Origin: Portulaca oleracea
Lineage: Eukaryota; Streptophyta; Magnoliopsida; Caryophyllales; Portulacaceae
Assembly (NCBI GenBank): GCA_029582165.1
Contig: CM055871.1
Location: 31,447,802-31,511,801, forward strand
Length of the DNA stretch: 64,000 nt
Reading direction: 5' to 3'
Made by a program: the position numbers and the translations under genes
Notes under the pieces: generated by a model
What the model was told of the DNA's origin: nothing
Seen by the model: only the letters and a program-made list of their open reading frames with translations
Database searches by the model: none
Shown here: positions 34,821 through 48,000 of the stretch, piece by piece
How positions within the stretch are numbered: position 1 is the stretch's first letter
Layout: each line of letters opens with the position of its first letter

Positions 34821-35195
34821 TATTATTGAAAAAATTACTTAGAGGTACCCTAACTTTTGAAGAAACAATTTTTTGGTACCCTAACTTTTCAAAACTAATT
34901 TTGGGGTACCCTTACTTTTAGGATTAGAAATTACTAGGTGAATTTCTGGTGAAACTTCGATTGATTCAAATCATTTTCGTCCACAAAAACAAACGGCATT
35001 TTCGTCCACAAATACACTTAATCAATTTCCCGCCTAAAACTCACCGGTAAATTCAAATCATTGGCCGGAAATTCACCTAATTATTTCTAATTCTAAAAGT
35101 TAGGGTACCCCAAAATTAGTTTTTAAAAGTTGGGGTACCGGAAAAACATTTCACCAAAAGTTAGGGTACCCCTAAGTAATTTTTTGAATATTATT
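34821..35195. mobile_element. Foldback MITE with GGTACCCTAACTTTT repeats
   Basis: An imperfect palindrome of about 375 bp. Outer ends AATATTATTGAAAAAATTAC and its near-complement; each arm contains three spaced copies of a GGTACCCTAACTTTT-like motif, then GAAATTACTAGGTGAATTTC / its complement near the centre (about 34925 and 35080). The centre holds two ATTTTCGTCCACAAA direct repeats. Non-coding. Confidence 0.85.
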
Positions 35196-37215
35196 CCACC
35201 TGAGATATTTTACAAATGGAGATCAATGTCAGAAAATAGGCACACACGCTTAAGTTCAAACATACTCCCCCCCCCCCCCCCAAACAACAAAAGAAAAGAG
35301 TTCGATGAGAGAGAGAGAGCTTGAGGGGTCATCAAATATGATAGAGCTTGGTTTGTATCAGTCTTAATAGTTACCATGATAGGTAGTACATTAGGACCTC
35401 TTCTTCCATCATAAGCATATATGTATATTTTGACAATTCAAAATTAATATTAGTTCATGACATCTGAAAGTACAAATATGTTGACACTATTTGGAAGTTC
35501 TATCATTGACACATAACCAAATCACAGCACAAGTAAACCTAACCCAAACTAAAATTAAAGCATGGAATGATAGTAATTTCGTGAAATCACCCACCTTAAT
35601 TCACAAGTGCGAAAGTATCAATCTCTTAAGATGAAAGGAATTTTCAACCTAAATCGCTCAGATGTGCTACCCGCCGAAGTACAAGTAAAAACACATACTA
35701 ATGTGGCGTACATAGTGTTACATAATCTAACTTGATGTGCAAAAGGAAAGTTGTAAAGTACAACATTATTGCAAATTGCACATTACCCTATCACATGATA
35801 CACATGATGGACCGCATAATTATTTATTGGTTGCGCTAACCTATCAGTTTTAGCACATAACTTTCTCAAAAGTGATCAAAGAGTACTTAAGCTTGAATTG
35901 TGAATCTAGATTGATAAAAGAAACTGATTAATCTATCTTTTTCTTCTAAGTTTCCATTGTCTCATGTTTGGCATTCTGTTTTCAAGTCTCAAGTACAATG
36001 TTTGCTCATTGAGCTGTGAACTCATTCATAGTTGCAACTAAACTAAACATAACAAATCCATCAATAAGTAGCCCCACTCTCTTGCTATAAACCAACAAAA
36101 GTGCACACCATATCAACTAAAGTACAGAAATAGTCTTTCCTGCTACGAGTCATCAAACAAAATCAAATAACCAAAAGGACAAATCAATCACTAACTAAAC
36201 AATTTCTAATGGACTAATCATCCACTCACCTCATTAAAAAATGAGAACTTTAACTTCAATCCAACATAAGACAAAAAACATGTACACTCCAACGGAAAGA
36301 ATTAGAGATACACTCTCCTAAGGATTGGTACACAGACCCAAAACTAATAAATATAGAAAAATAAAAAGACAACAAATTTAGATTGTAGACACCTCTATTG
36401 TTGATCATTCTTTTGAAAACCCAAAATGCAAGAGGTGATACTATCTAAACAAATCATCTGAAGCGAACAAGATTAGCCCCAAGGAGGATCGATAAATCCG
36501 AAAGAAAAAGGAAACATCAATATGCTATACTTAACTTAAAAGTAAGCTATGGAAAGAAGCAAAGCTAATGACTTTAGTATATAGAGTTACATATAATGGA
36601 AAATTAATCTTTAAAAAAATAACTCACACTCATAACAATTAAAGGGAACAACAGGAAAGAATGCCTCAGCAAGGGGGATTGAGGTACAGTTATGACATCT
36701 AAGATTGCAAGAAACATAAATAAGAATCAGAGATGTCATTAAAAATATACAAAAGAAATAATAAACCTTCTTTACGGTAGCAGAATTTTGACTAACCAAT
36801 TAAAGATGATCATTTGCTTGTCATTAACGATATGTTCCTCTTTAATGACAGTGTCAACGGCAGAAAGATTAGTAGTGTTGTGTTTTGGAGCGTATGCGCG
36901 TGGAGGGAATGAAATAGCTTGAGTAGAACATCATAATCATCCAACGACAAATAGCTTGAACACAAGAGGCTTGGATATGACCCTTGGATAAAGGAAGAAT
37001 TGCACCACCAATGGCCTAACATTCCACCATGATTAGCTAAGGTAATCCACCGCTAATCAATAAAGAAATGACTTGCAACACCACCAATAATCAATTGGAT
37101 AAAGTAAACAAGGTTTGAGGAGGAAATAAGAGCATTCCCAATTTCATTAGCTTAGTAATCAAAGTCTGCCTCAAAACAGTGAAAAAAGAGTATTTATACA
37201 GGGGAAGTTAAGCAC
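35196..37215. other. Unassigned intergenic sequence
   Basis: Contains a 15-nt poly-C tract near 35267-35281 with adjacent (GA)n. Minus frames at 36611-36799 and 36810-37022 show no known motif or splice pattern that would justify a gene call. Confidence 0.4.
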
Positions 37216-38103
37216 TTAAACACATTCGTTTAAGGCTAAAAACACGCGCAAAACAGGCCCGTCGCGAGCGTGATGGAGTGAAGGTGGCTGGGCGATTCGG
37301 AAGGTGCGCGGCGTCGCGGGCGCTACACAGGACGTTGCGGGCGCCACGCTTCTGGGCTTGCAGGTGTCGTGGGCGAGACACTGGGATGTCACCGATGTCA
37401 TAAGGTTCTGTCCATCCTCCCTGTTTTACCCAAAGTTGCGTCGCGGCCGCGACGGCCTGAAGCTCCCTTTTTCCTCATTTTGCCAACATATGTCGGGGGC
37501 GCTACGGAAGTTGTAGCGAGTGTGACGTCCTGCTGCTCATGATTTCCTTGTTCTGCTCCTCCCACCTTGCTTGTTATTGACTCGGGCCACACCCGAATCC
37601 CGATACCACCTAGTTCATCATCTCGAGACGGCCCGGTCCGGTCCCGAGGCCTCCGGGGTCGGTGGAACGAGCGAGCCTCCTTAGAAGGCCTCAGAGCCCA
37701 TCCATTTGATGGCCGAGACTAACCTTGCATTCCCGGGTTTCACCGTGAATTGTACCTCAAGGTTCGACGTGGTTGAGGCGGCTCACTTAGCGAAAGTAAC
37801 GAGAGATGAAAACGGAACCTGGGACTCTTCAGGTTTTGTGGCCCATTGGATCCTCGGTGGGGTCCAGAACATGAGAAGAATCGGCAGAGGATACAGTTTT
37901 AATCTAATTCTAATTCCCTGTTCAAGTCAGATACTACTTGTTGTTATTTGAGTTTTAATATGACTCTATTTCTTCTCCTAGCGACCCTATAAATAGGGTT
38001 CAGTTTCCTCCACTTTATTTCATGGTGAAAAGCATCATCGAGTGACAGAGAGTCAGAGAGGGAGAAAATACTAAGAGATAATTTGTTTCACCAATATTTT
38101 CCC
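37216..38103 (+). other. LTR-like promoter region
   Basis: A GC-rich block (37220-37560) is followed by sequence with a strong TATA context, CCTATAAATAGGG at about 37986-37998, and a leader-like GAGTGACAGAGAGTCAGAGA stretch. It resembles the promoter and R region of a plant LTR, continuing at 38815-38900 after a hAT-like insertion, but I could not define both ends. The frames inside have no recognisable domain. Confidence 0.35.
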
Positions 38104-38111
38104 AGTGTATC

Positions 38112-38806
38112 TAGAGGTGGGAATTGATACCCATATATTGGGTACCCACCCTTACCCACCCATAATAGGTGGGTAAAACCCACTAGAGATGGGTAATGGG
38201 TAGGATGGGTATGGGTTACCCATAATTTGGTGTGGGTATCCATTATTCATGGGTATCCATATACCCATTGTTGTCTTAACTATGTACATGTCGAGTTGTA
38301 TTGCGTTTATATAATGAAATTTAAGGCGAAATTCAACTTTATCGGTTTGACATGAAACTTTGTAATACGATAGTATTGATTAAAAAAAGATCAAATATGA
38401 ATTTTGAGCTCCTAATTCTTTTTATCCGATAACATTTATCGCGACATATATAGACATTTTTTGCCGCAAAAAGTAACTGAAACTTTAAATTAAAATTCAA
38501 TTTTAACAATTTAAATTGAAACTTTATAATATGATAGAATAGATTAAAAAAAGTTCAAATATGAATTTTGAGCTCCAAATATAAATTTATTATCTAAAAC
38601 GTTAGAATACAAAATAAGAATAGTTAGTTGAATAGTTGGATATCCATGAATACCCATGGGTAATACCCATGGAAGCAATACCCAAGTAGGTATTACCCAT
38701 GTGGGTATTAAGAGGCATGGGTAGGGTACGGGTTGGGTATTATAATATTTGGGTAAAACGTGGGTATGGACAATGTCCATCCATACCCACCCAATTCCCA
38801 CCCCTA
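38112..38806. mobile_element. Non-autonomous hAT-like element
   Basis: 695 bp with termini TAGAGGTGGGAATTG and CAATTCCCACCCCTA, flanked by the perfect 8-bp target duplication AGTGTATC (38104-38111 and 38807-38814). The subterminal regions are packed with GGGTA/TACCC motifs in both orientations; the middle (38330-38625) holds two copies of a ~164-bp repeat also present at 56640-57257. No transposase. Confidence 0.9.
38330..38625. repeat. ~164-bp tandem repeat, two copies
   Basis: Landmark GAAACTTTGTAATACGATAG starts at 38354 and its second copy at 38518, spacing 164 bp. Each unit also holds TCAAATATGAATTTTGAGCT. The same unit, four copies, occurs in a different transposon at 56640-57257. Confidence 0.85.
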
Positions 38807-39045
38807 AGTGTATCCCGAGAGATGGTGAGAAAGTGTGAGAAAGATTTATATTGTAATCTCCTCTTTTGTTGATCGCATCACACCCTGTGAAAGTGGAGGA
38901 TTAAGTATATATCATTCAAACATACGATAGGATTCTTTGCATGGATAATACAGTTGAGCGCGACAACATATTTGTATTTATCTTGTACATCTGGACTCTC
39001 AAACAATCATACATGTACTTTATATACTTGCAAATGGAGATTAGA

Positions 39046-42000
39046 CTAGTCGTAGTAGCTTTCCTTCCACCCTCCAATCTCCTCTTCCTCCTCTTCCATT
39101 GCTTCCTGCGATACACCAAGTAATAATTAAACAAACTCCATCAATTGCCCCAAACATAATACAGTAAATCTAAAAAGTTGCTTAGAGTCAGATGTATCCT
39201 TTATTTTGTGAAAACTATTTTTTGATACCATATTAGTAGAAATTGTATTGAGGAAACAATGTTCTTAGATATCTATTATTTGAAGACAATCTCGTCGGAA
39301 CTTATTAGAATCCAACAAAAATTATAAAATTAATAACCTACCCTCATCATTAAATGTTACTTGGTTTTTTTTTTTTACCCCTTATATAAGTCTAGCATGT
39401 TCTTTTTCCATCTACTTTGCTCTTTCCGTAATATGAAGTTGGAGAGGAAGAAGAATTAGTTTTATATAAGAAGAAAATCTCAACGGAACATGTAGTGATG
39501 ATGGTAGGTTAGCAATTTTACAATTTACACCTGATTGATATAAGGAGTTCTAGTGAGAATGTCCCTAAATAGTAGATACTTAATAACTTTATTCACCCCG
39601 ATATAATCTCTAATAATAATTAAAACATAATCTAAACAAATAGTTTCCGCAAAACATAAGGTACTTACGAGCAATTATTGTTTACGGTAAATTTATACAA
39701 ATTAAGTATAACCGTAAACTAACATCAATATATCAAAAAATAATCATAAAATTTTCCTCTACGATTAAATCTAACGCAAACACAAAATTCAATGCAAGAA
39801 GTTGTAACTTTAAAAAGTTCTATTGGTTAAGCTAATTTCTTGCATTGTATTGAACTTAAATACAGTTTTAGTAATTAAAATACTCATTTTACCCTTACTA
39901 ATAAATGAGATATTTCATTTCAATTTTTAAAATATTTCTTCCTCCTCAATGTGAAAGGGTATATTTGTTCAAGTCCAATTTTTGTACTAAATTTTGCAAG
40001 TACATTGCACTCTTAAAAGTGGTTTAGGTGACATTTTAATTAGGGACTATGGACAGAGGTAGTAGTTAATAATGCAACTAATTAAAACCATTAAGACGTA
40101 CGTATTATGTGGTGTGTCCAAAAAATTTGAGAATAGATAGCAAAATCGCAAACCTGTAAAATAAACTTAACACTGATTTTAATGTCGCCACAGTAGGTTC
40201 CATCAAAGTTTTCCACTCTGTGTTTTGTTGTTTGCATTTCATAGCTCCCATGCTCGGCTCCCAACGACAACAGATCTTCAACATAAATCCTATTCACCAA
40301 AACAACCTTTTTCATCAATACGTAGCACCAATACTAAGCTTATGTTTTGATTACCATCTTGAGTCTGCATGATTATTAAATATTTGGTACTGTCTATAAT
40401 ATATATTTTTATGATTCAAATAATATTTTTTATTATTCATTATACAATTTTTTAAGTAGACGTGCATATCATTCAACAACTACATTAACGAACATAAATG
40501 ATACCCTAATCAAATCCAACCATAACAGAAAATGTATATCTTACACATAATTTCATATTTTTGAAAAAAAAATATTAATAGGTAATAATTGTTATATAAA
40601 TTATTAGTTATAAAAGCCCTCACGCTAGTAAAATATATATTTTAATGATTTGAATATACATGAATTTGGCTTTCAAAGTAATTTAAGAGTAATTCAATTT
40701 GGTTAATAATCATCTTTATTCCAAGATGCTTGTCATTTTCAAATTGATTATATATGCATATATGGTGTAAGATGTCCGCATATAATTCCGAATCCAATAA
40801 TGAGTGAAACATAATTCGCTAGACAAATTCAACATATACAAAACATACGAGATTCCTCGAAATCACAAAGACTAGATGGAAGAAATAGAAAACAAGACAA
40901 TAACAACAAACTTACGTAGTTTGGCCAAGAAAATCATCAGCAGAGAAGGTGTCCTTGTCCATGATTCTAATATAGAGTTTATAATCATGCCCCGAGCCTG
41001 GATACTCGGCTTGGAATTTCAGCTTCTCATTCCATTTTGGATTTCCCCCATGTCCTGTAATACATTACTCTTAATTACTGATCATGTCATTGTTTCGACG
41101 ACCACCGCCAACACCAGATAGTCGATCGCCGCGAAAATTTAGCGTGAGCCAACGACCAACGCTAGAACGTCCAAACTGCCGACCGCCGAGCAAGAACGCT
41201 GAATTCACGCGGTTGAATTTGGGGTAGAATGTGTTTAGGGGGATTTGGGCATGCAACATCTATGGAAACTATCTCGCGCCTCTTCTGTAACTTCCTCATT
41301 TGATTTGATATTTTTTATTTTATTAATCAACATTATAGGGGAAAAAAGAAGATTATATTAATTATTGCCTCACTTAAATCCTTCCCCACACTTAATATTT
41401 GCGGCTAAACTCTAATAATCAACTAGGCCAGATATAAGTGTGGGGACATCAAAATAATCAACTATGGCACATATAAAGTGTGGGGACATAAAAAATTAGC
41501 AATTTATGGTGCCACACTCAGTTATGTATGGGTAAATAAGTGCAGGGAAAAACACATTTTCCTGTAGTGTTACCTCCTTGAACTATATGCTTACCTGTTC
41601 TTACCACCCTTTACTTCATCCATCTTTTAATTTTTAAAGCAACTCATTATTTATATAATTGTTAGTGTAAAATCTTCTCTAATAATGCGATTAATGAGAG
41701 CGAGATCAAGTACTAGTACGTTGATCAATAATAGTCAAATTGTTATCCCAAAGCAATATATTGTCATAATAAGCGAGACTAATCAATCAGGTTTGTGTAT
41801 CTATCTCTCTTTATCTCCATGATTTAGTTGTACGCACTGTAAAACCTAAGTAGAATCGAAACCTTAGATAGATTGGTGGTTGTGAGGATGATTTGCACTT
41901 GAAAGCTTGGTTTTGGGGATGACTTAGTTATAATGTCTTCAACTGATTCGATTGCTTGAGAGTTGGGGTATAATCGAAACTTAAATCAACCTGCTTGGGA

Positions 42001-45000
42001 ACATGGATTTCGGGTAGCCTAATTTTGGTTGCTTGAGAGTATTTTCTCCAAAACTTAAATCGAAACTTAAATCTTGAACTGATTCGATTGCTTGAGAGTA
42101 TTTTCTCCAAAACTTGTTAATATAGTTGCCTAATTTTGGTGCTGAAATTGCAAATGACTGTCATGTATGCAATTGCCTGTGGTGTTGGGGTCTCTGTTTA
42201 TTGACTAAGAGCAGTGAAGCACTCACTCTAATCCATGGCAGTTCACATCCTTGCTCTTTGGCTACTAGTTGCTATTCTCTTCTCCTCTTCTTGTTTAATG
42301 CTTGGTAATTATTTAATGATTCAAACTATTCAAGTATAGATGGCCTTTTTCTTAGCTATTGTGTGGTCTATCGGGGGACTTTGTAAAACTGTGATTTTTG
42401 AACATCAGAAGTGATTCAAGGTTTTTTATGCTGCTGGTGTGAATGAGCTGCTAGAGTTCTGCCATTTTTGCTTTTATGATGTTTGGGATCTGGTTGCGAG
42501 ATCAAAGTTAGGCAGTGTGATGATGCTTATGTTGTTGTATTTAATTAAATTGTTGGAAAGATTGGTGCAGTTCAGTTGGGTGGAAGTAGTTTGATGCAGC
42601 TGATTAGTCAGTGAAGGAATTGGGTGAATGATGGGTGTTGTTCATTAAATCTGAGGTCTTGGTCTGTGGTCAGACATAGTGTCGGCATTCTGGTATGGCA
42701 TCAGCAGTCTTGATCGAAGGTGGATGTAAGTTGGGTGCAAGTCATGCTTCTTATCTCTGCCTAGTCTATGGTTCTCTGAATGGAAGTAACTGCAAATTTC
42801 TTGATTAATCAGATGGATTTTTCTGTCATAGAAGGTTGTTTGGTGTGCCAATACTGTTGTTTTCCTTCTTGTGGTATTGGCTTTGTTTGGTTGTTTGGAT
42901 TGTTCAAGTGTTGTAAGCTCTTTGTGCTCTTTGGCACTTTTTATTGATTGAATAAAGTCTTGTTTGGCCGCTACTTATCAAAAAAGTTTGTTCAAAATTT
43001 GAGATGGAGATGAATTAGGGGTCTGCTTGTTGTAGAATTGATTAAGTTTTTTTTTCATCTTTGTATACTATTGAATTGCATTTTTGTAATCCAATTGAAT
43101 TGAATCTCGAAATACTACTCGAGCGCTTTGCTTCTCTTATATCCGATGAGTGGATGTTATGCAAAATTTCTTCTATTTTGGGCCTTTTTTTGGGTATGAC
43201 TTTGAATTTCTGATTTTTAGTTTCTCATGATTCTTTGAAGTATTTTTTGACCCGATATTGTGTTTGTTTGGGATAATTGATTTTTGATGCGTTGCCAATG
43301 TATTTTGTCACTGAACGATGGATAATTGTCAAATTTTTCTGTTTTCTAGTTTAAGATTTTTTGACCAGATGTGTCCTAAATTTTGTTGGTTAGCCTGTCT
43401 AATCCCCCCCCCTTCCCCCGCACAAATGGTGGTAATCTCAATCAGCTTCCCGAGGCAATGTTTCCATAGAATGTTGGTATCGTTTTCTATTTAATTCCCT
43501 AAGGGGTATGCAATGTTGCCCAGTTCACAATGTGTGCTCACTGTAGGGCATATTGGTCTACTATACTAGAGTTTCTGTTTCATCTATTAGTATTTTCTAT
43601 TTGTTTACTGAAGTTAAGCTCTGAGTAGAATATGTCAAATTGAGTACTAGTTATCCAACCTAGTTGTTGTCCAATTTTGGATACTTGAAGCTATGGAGAG
43701 TGTTTACTGTTTGTGCTTCTTAGGGCCTAGAACGGTTACTTGGACACTTGAAGCTGAATGTATATATTATGATGGGATTTAAATGAAGGAAAACTTACTC
43801 CCCTCTCCTGTGTTTTTTTCCTTCATGCTCTCCTATCCTATTTTTTTTTTCAAATTTGTTTTCTTGTCATTATGTTGAGAGAAACTTTTGATTCTACACC
43901 TTCCATTTGATCTGATATACTATTTGAGGATGCTCTCCCCTTGAATGAGTAGCTATATAAACTTTGCAATCGTCCCATTCCATTCTTTAACATGACACTA
44001 ATAAGCTCAATGTCACCTTGTTGCAGCGGTTCCATAGAGTTTGTTATTTCTGCATCAAATCCATCGGCATTCTTCCCCATTCTTTGTCGGTTCAACACTC
44101 TCGATACATTTAGTGGATTAAAGGTTTGCCGGCTATTTTACTGCTACAGTATCTTACTATCAGTATTTCTAGTTGCTTCAATTCAAGTATTGTGTCTACC
44201 CTTGTCTCGTGCATATATGTCTACCCCTGACCTGCCTAAATCCCTGACCCACCTCTTTCTCTTTCTCTCTCATTGCTAACACAACCAGATGAAATTTGAG
44301 AGATTATATAGTTAGTAAGTAGACAAAGATGTGGTGAATATTGAATTGAGCACTTGAACTGCGTCGTCCGACTTCAGTCCGACTTCAAATCCCCTTCTGA
44401 ATCCCAAAGTTTCCATCTTGGTGGTCTCACATGTCAAAATCTCTGACCAACCTCTCTCCCGTGCATCTTTATCTACTAAAACCCCTTAACTGTGTCGCCA
44501 TTCTTACCGTCTTCAATGGCTGCTTCTGCAATCAAATCTAACTCCAACAACACGAGGAGTCCGGGGCTATAGAATTTGAGATTGAAGAACAATGACGAAC
44601 AAATGAAATTTTTTTAAGGATTGTTGCCCAAATTTTCTCTCTTAGTACATATAGCTCCCATTGTTTCTTAAGCTATTATTATTCATTCGTATTAGTATCA
44701 TCCTTTATGTGCTGGTGGTGTTCTAGGTTACTAATAAAATTTTTCTTTTTTAGGTTATAATTTATATTTAAATGGATAAAAGTTGGATTACTATGAATAG
44801 GACGTCAACTGAATATATTAAAGGAGTTGAGTCATTCTTGGATTTTGCTTTTACCAATGCTGGGGATGGTAATGTGATTGTTTGCCCTTGCAACCGTTGT
44901 AAAACTGGTTGTAAATGGTGGTATAATAGAGATGAAGTGACACATCATCTTATGTTTAATGGATTTTGGGCGAGCTATACAGAATGGTTGTACCATGGGG

Positions 45001-48000
45001 AATTAGTTTCAACTCAAACTACTTCAACAACCCATATTGCTAGCCACACTAACACTAACGGAGATGCTAATATTGTGGGTAATATGGATGCTACTGCACT
45101 ATTGAATGATATCTTTGGGTTTTATAACCAAGGAGACCTAGAGAATACTGGTGTAAATGACGAATGTGATGATAGGGATCCTATGTTTGGGGTTGATGAT
45201 GATTTTTTAGATGACCTTAATTGCTATGCTGCCATGAATGATGGGGCAAACTGTGAAGATGCTGGGTATAGACGTTTAGTAGAGCAAGCAGAGCAAGAAT
45301 TATATCCAGGGTCAAAGTATTCAAAGTTGTCTTTCATGTTACACCTATTCCATTTGAAATGCATGTATCGTTGGTCTATTACGTCATTCAATAAGTTGCT
45401 CGAATTATTAGGAGTTGTTTTCCCCCAAATTAATCCATTTCCATCATCATGGAGTAAGTGCAAGCAATTAAAGAAGGACTTAGGACTTCATTATGAAAAG
45501 ATTCATGCTTGTCCTAATGATTGTATTCTATATTGGGATGGAAGAGAAAATCAAGATGAGTGCGATAATTGTGGTGCTTCGAGATGGACGGATGAAAATA
45601 AGAATAAGGCAAATAAGGTTTTGCGTTACTTCCCTCTCATACCAAGGTTATTGAGGATGTACAAGTCATCTAAAATAGCCGAGGATATGATTTGGCATCA
45701 TAGAGACAGGGTTGACGATGGAATACTAAGGCATCCAGCAGATGGGGAAGCATGGAAGAAATTGGATACGCTTGATCCTAGTTTTGCTTCTGAACCGCGC
45801 AATGTTCGGTTGGGACTTGCTAGTGATGGTTTCAATCCTTTTCGTGTTATGAGTACAACATATAGTACTTGGCCGGTGGTATTAATTCCATATAACTTGC
45901 CTCATTGGTTATGTATGAAACAACACTCGATAATTTTATCTATGATCATACCTGGAGAAAAGGCCTCGGGCAATGATATTGATGTATATCTTCAACCCCT
46001 ACTTAAAGAACTGTTACAATTATGGGATGGGGTAGATGCATTTGATGCATACACAAAGACACGTTTCACATTGCGTGGGGCTCTTCACTCTACGATTAAT
46101 GACTTTCCTGCATATGCAAATTTATCTGGATGGAGTACTAAGGGTCGCTTAGCTTGTCCATGTTGTGCTGAAGATACATGTTCTATGTGGTTGGATAATG
46201 GACATAAGTTTTGTTATATGGGTCATAGAAGATGGCTCCCTGAAGATCATCCTTTTCGTTTAGACGATGTTGAATTTGATGGAAATGTAGAATTAGGTCC
46301 AGCACCTAGGCGTTGTAGTGGCGAGGAAGTTATTGCATAGTTACAAGGAACAACATTCACGTATGGTAAGGGAGATTTTCAAAATGTGGAGGTGAACGAA
46401 AAAGATGAGCAACAAATATGGAAAAAGAGAAGTATATTCTTTGATTTACCATATTGGGCAGAGAATCCTCTTCGCCATAATTTGGATGTTATGCATATTG
46501 AAAAGAATGTAACCGATAACTTATTGGGTACCTTCTTGAATTTGGAGGGAAAATCCAAGGATAACTTACAGGCGCGTAAAGATCTACAAGTGATGAATAT
46601 CAGACCACACCTCCATCCTATTTTTCTATCACCTGGAAAATATGCTCTACCTGATGCCCCTTATACTCTGTCATCAGATGAAAAGAAACGTTTCCTAACT
46701 GTCTTGAAGCGTTTAAAAGTCCCTGATGGGTATGCAAGTAACATATCTCGGTGTGTTAATCTTAAGGATCGCAAGTTATTTAATCTCAAAAGCCATGATT
46801 GCCATATATTGATGCAGGATTTGTTGCCTATTGCCTTAAGGGCAGCTAAAGATTCTGATGTTGTAGATCTTATATGTGGATTATCAAACTTTTTCAAGGA
46901 ATTATGTGGAAAAGAGGTGTCTACCGAAAAGCTCGATGAAATCGGGGCCAATGTAGTCATTACATTGTGCAAAATGGAGAAAATGTTTCCTCCCGGTTTT
47001 TTCACAATCATGGTGCACCTAATTGTGCATCTAACAGAGGAAGTAAAGTTGGGAGGTCCTGTCTTTTATAGGTGGATGTACCCGATAGAGAGGTTAGAGT
47101 ATATACTATTGAATTTAGTTCAAATAAGTTTTCATGCACGATTATATTTTAATAGTTGTAAGTGGTCTTTGTAGGTATCTTGCTTTTTTGAAAGGACTTG
47201 TACTTAATAAGGCGCACCCTGAGGGTTCGATGGCAGAAGGATATCTTGCGCATGAGTGTATAACCTTTTGTTCGAGATACTTTAATGGGGTGGAAACAAT
47301 ATTTAATCGACCACAACGTAGAGACAGTAGCCACATAGATGAGGATCTCTATCTATTTGATACTGCGGGTGAGCCAAAAGGCAGGCACGAAATGGTTACT
47401 ATTTCAGATGTGAGCTTTGAGCAAGCTCAACGATACGTACTCTTGCATCTTGATGGTATTGATGATTATCATAGGTTAGTGTACATCATTAATTAACCAT
47501 GAGAAGGTTATTTCATACATTTAAACTAAACTTGTTGGTCAAATGTAGGTTATTTTTAAGTGAACGTTTGGCTTCTTATCATCATGTGGCATCTGAGAAA
47601 GTCAAACAGAAATGGTTGGTTGAGGAATTTCCTAATTGGATCAAGCAACGGGTAATTGTATCTCGATTATTTTATGAATTCATTAGCATTTTACCTTAAC
47701 CATTTTTTTGTAATTATTTTATCATTTACGATTTAGGTTGACATGGGAATTGATGATTCAATGTCAATGGAGTTCAAGGTTGTGGCTGGTGGCGCTCATC
47801 CAGTTGTTAAGAGATTTAGTGCATTTGCTATTGGTGGATATTTGTTTCATACTCAAGAAAGAGATGGGGGAGCACGTAAAACCCAAAATTTTGGGGTTAT
47901 GGTCGTATCGGATGGCATAACATACTATGGAAAGATCAATGACATCATTGAGCTTGATTATTATTCAAAGTATAAAGTTGTGCTATTTCGCTGTGATTGG

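Noticed and set aside
36611..37022. Minus-strand frames that could be exons of a host gene
   Set aside because: No domain, no convincing splice series and no homologous neighbour; left unassigned.
41071..41259. GC-rich 62-aa minus-strand frame in intron 2 of gene B
   Set aside because: Repetitive arginine/glycine content without motif; probably transposon subterminal DNA.
46341..47174. A second independent transposase gene starting at 46386
   Set aside because: It is in the same frame as the upstream TNP2 sequence across a single TAG and starts at GTG; better treated as one interrupted gene.
46661..47336. Antisense open frames within the TNP2 region
   Set aside because: Shadow frames opposite a strongly conserved coding sequence.
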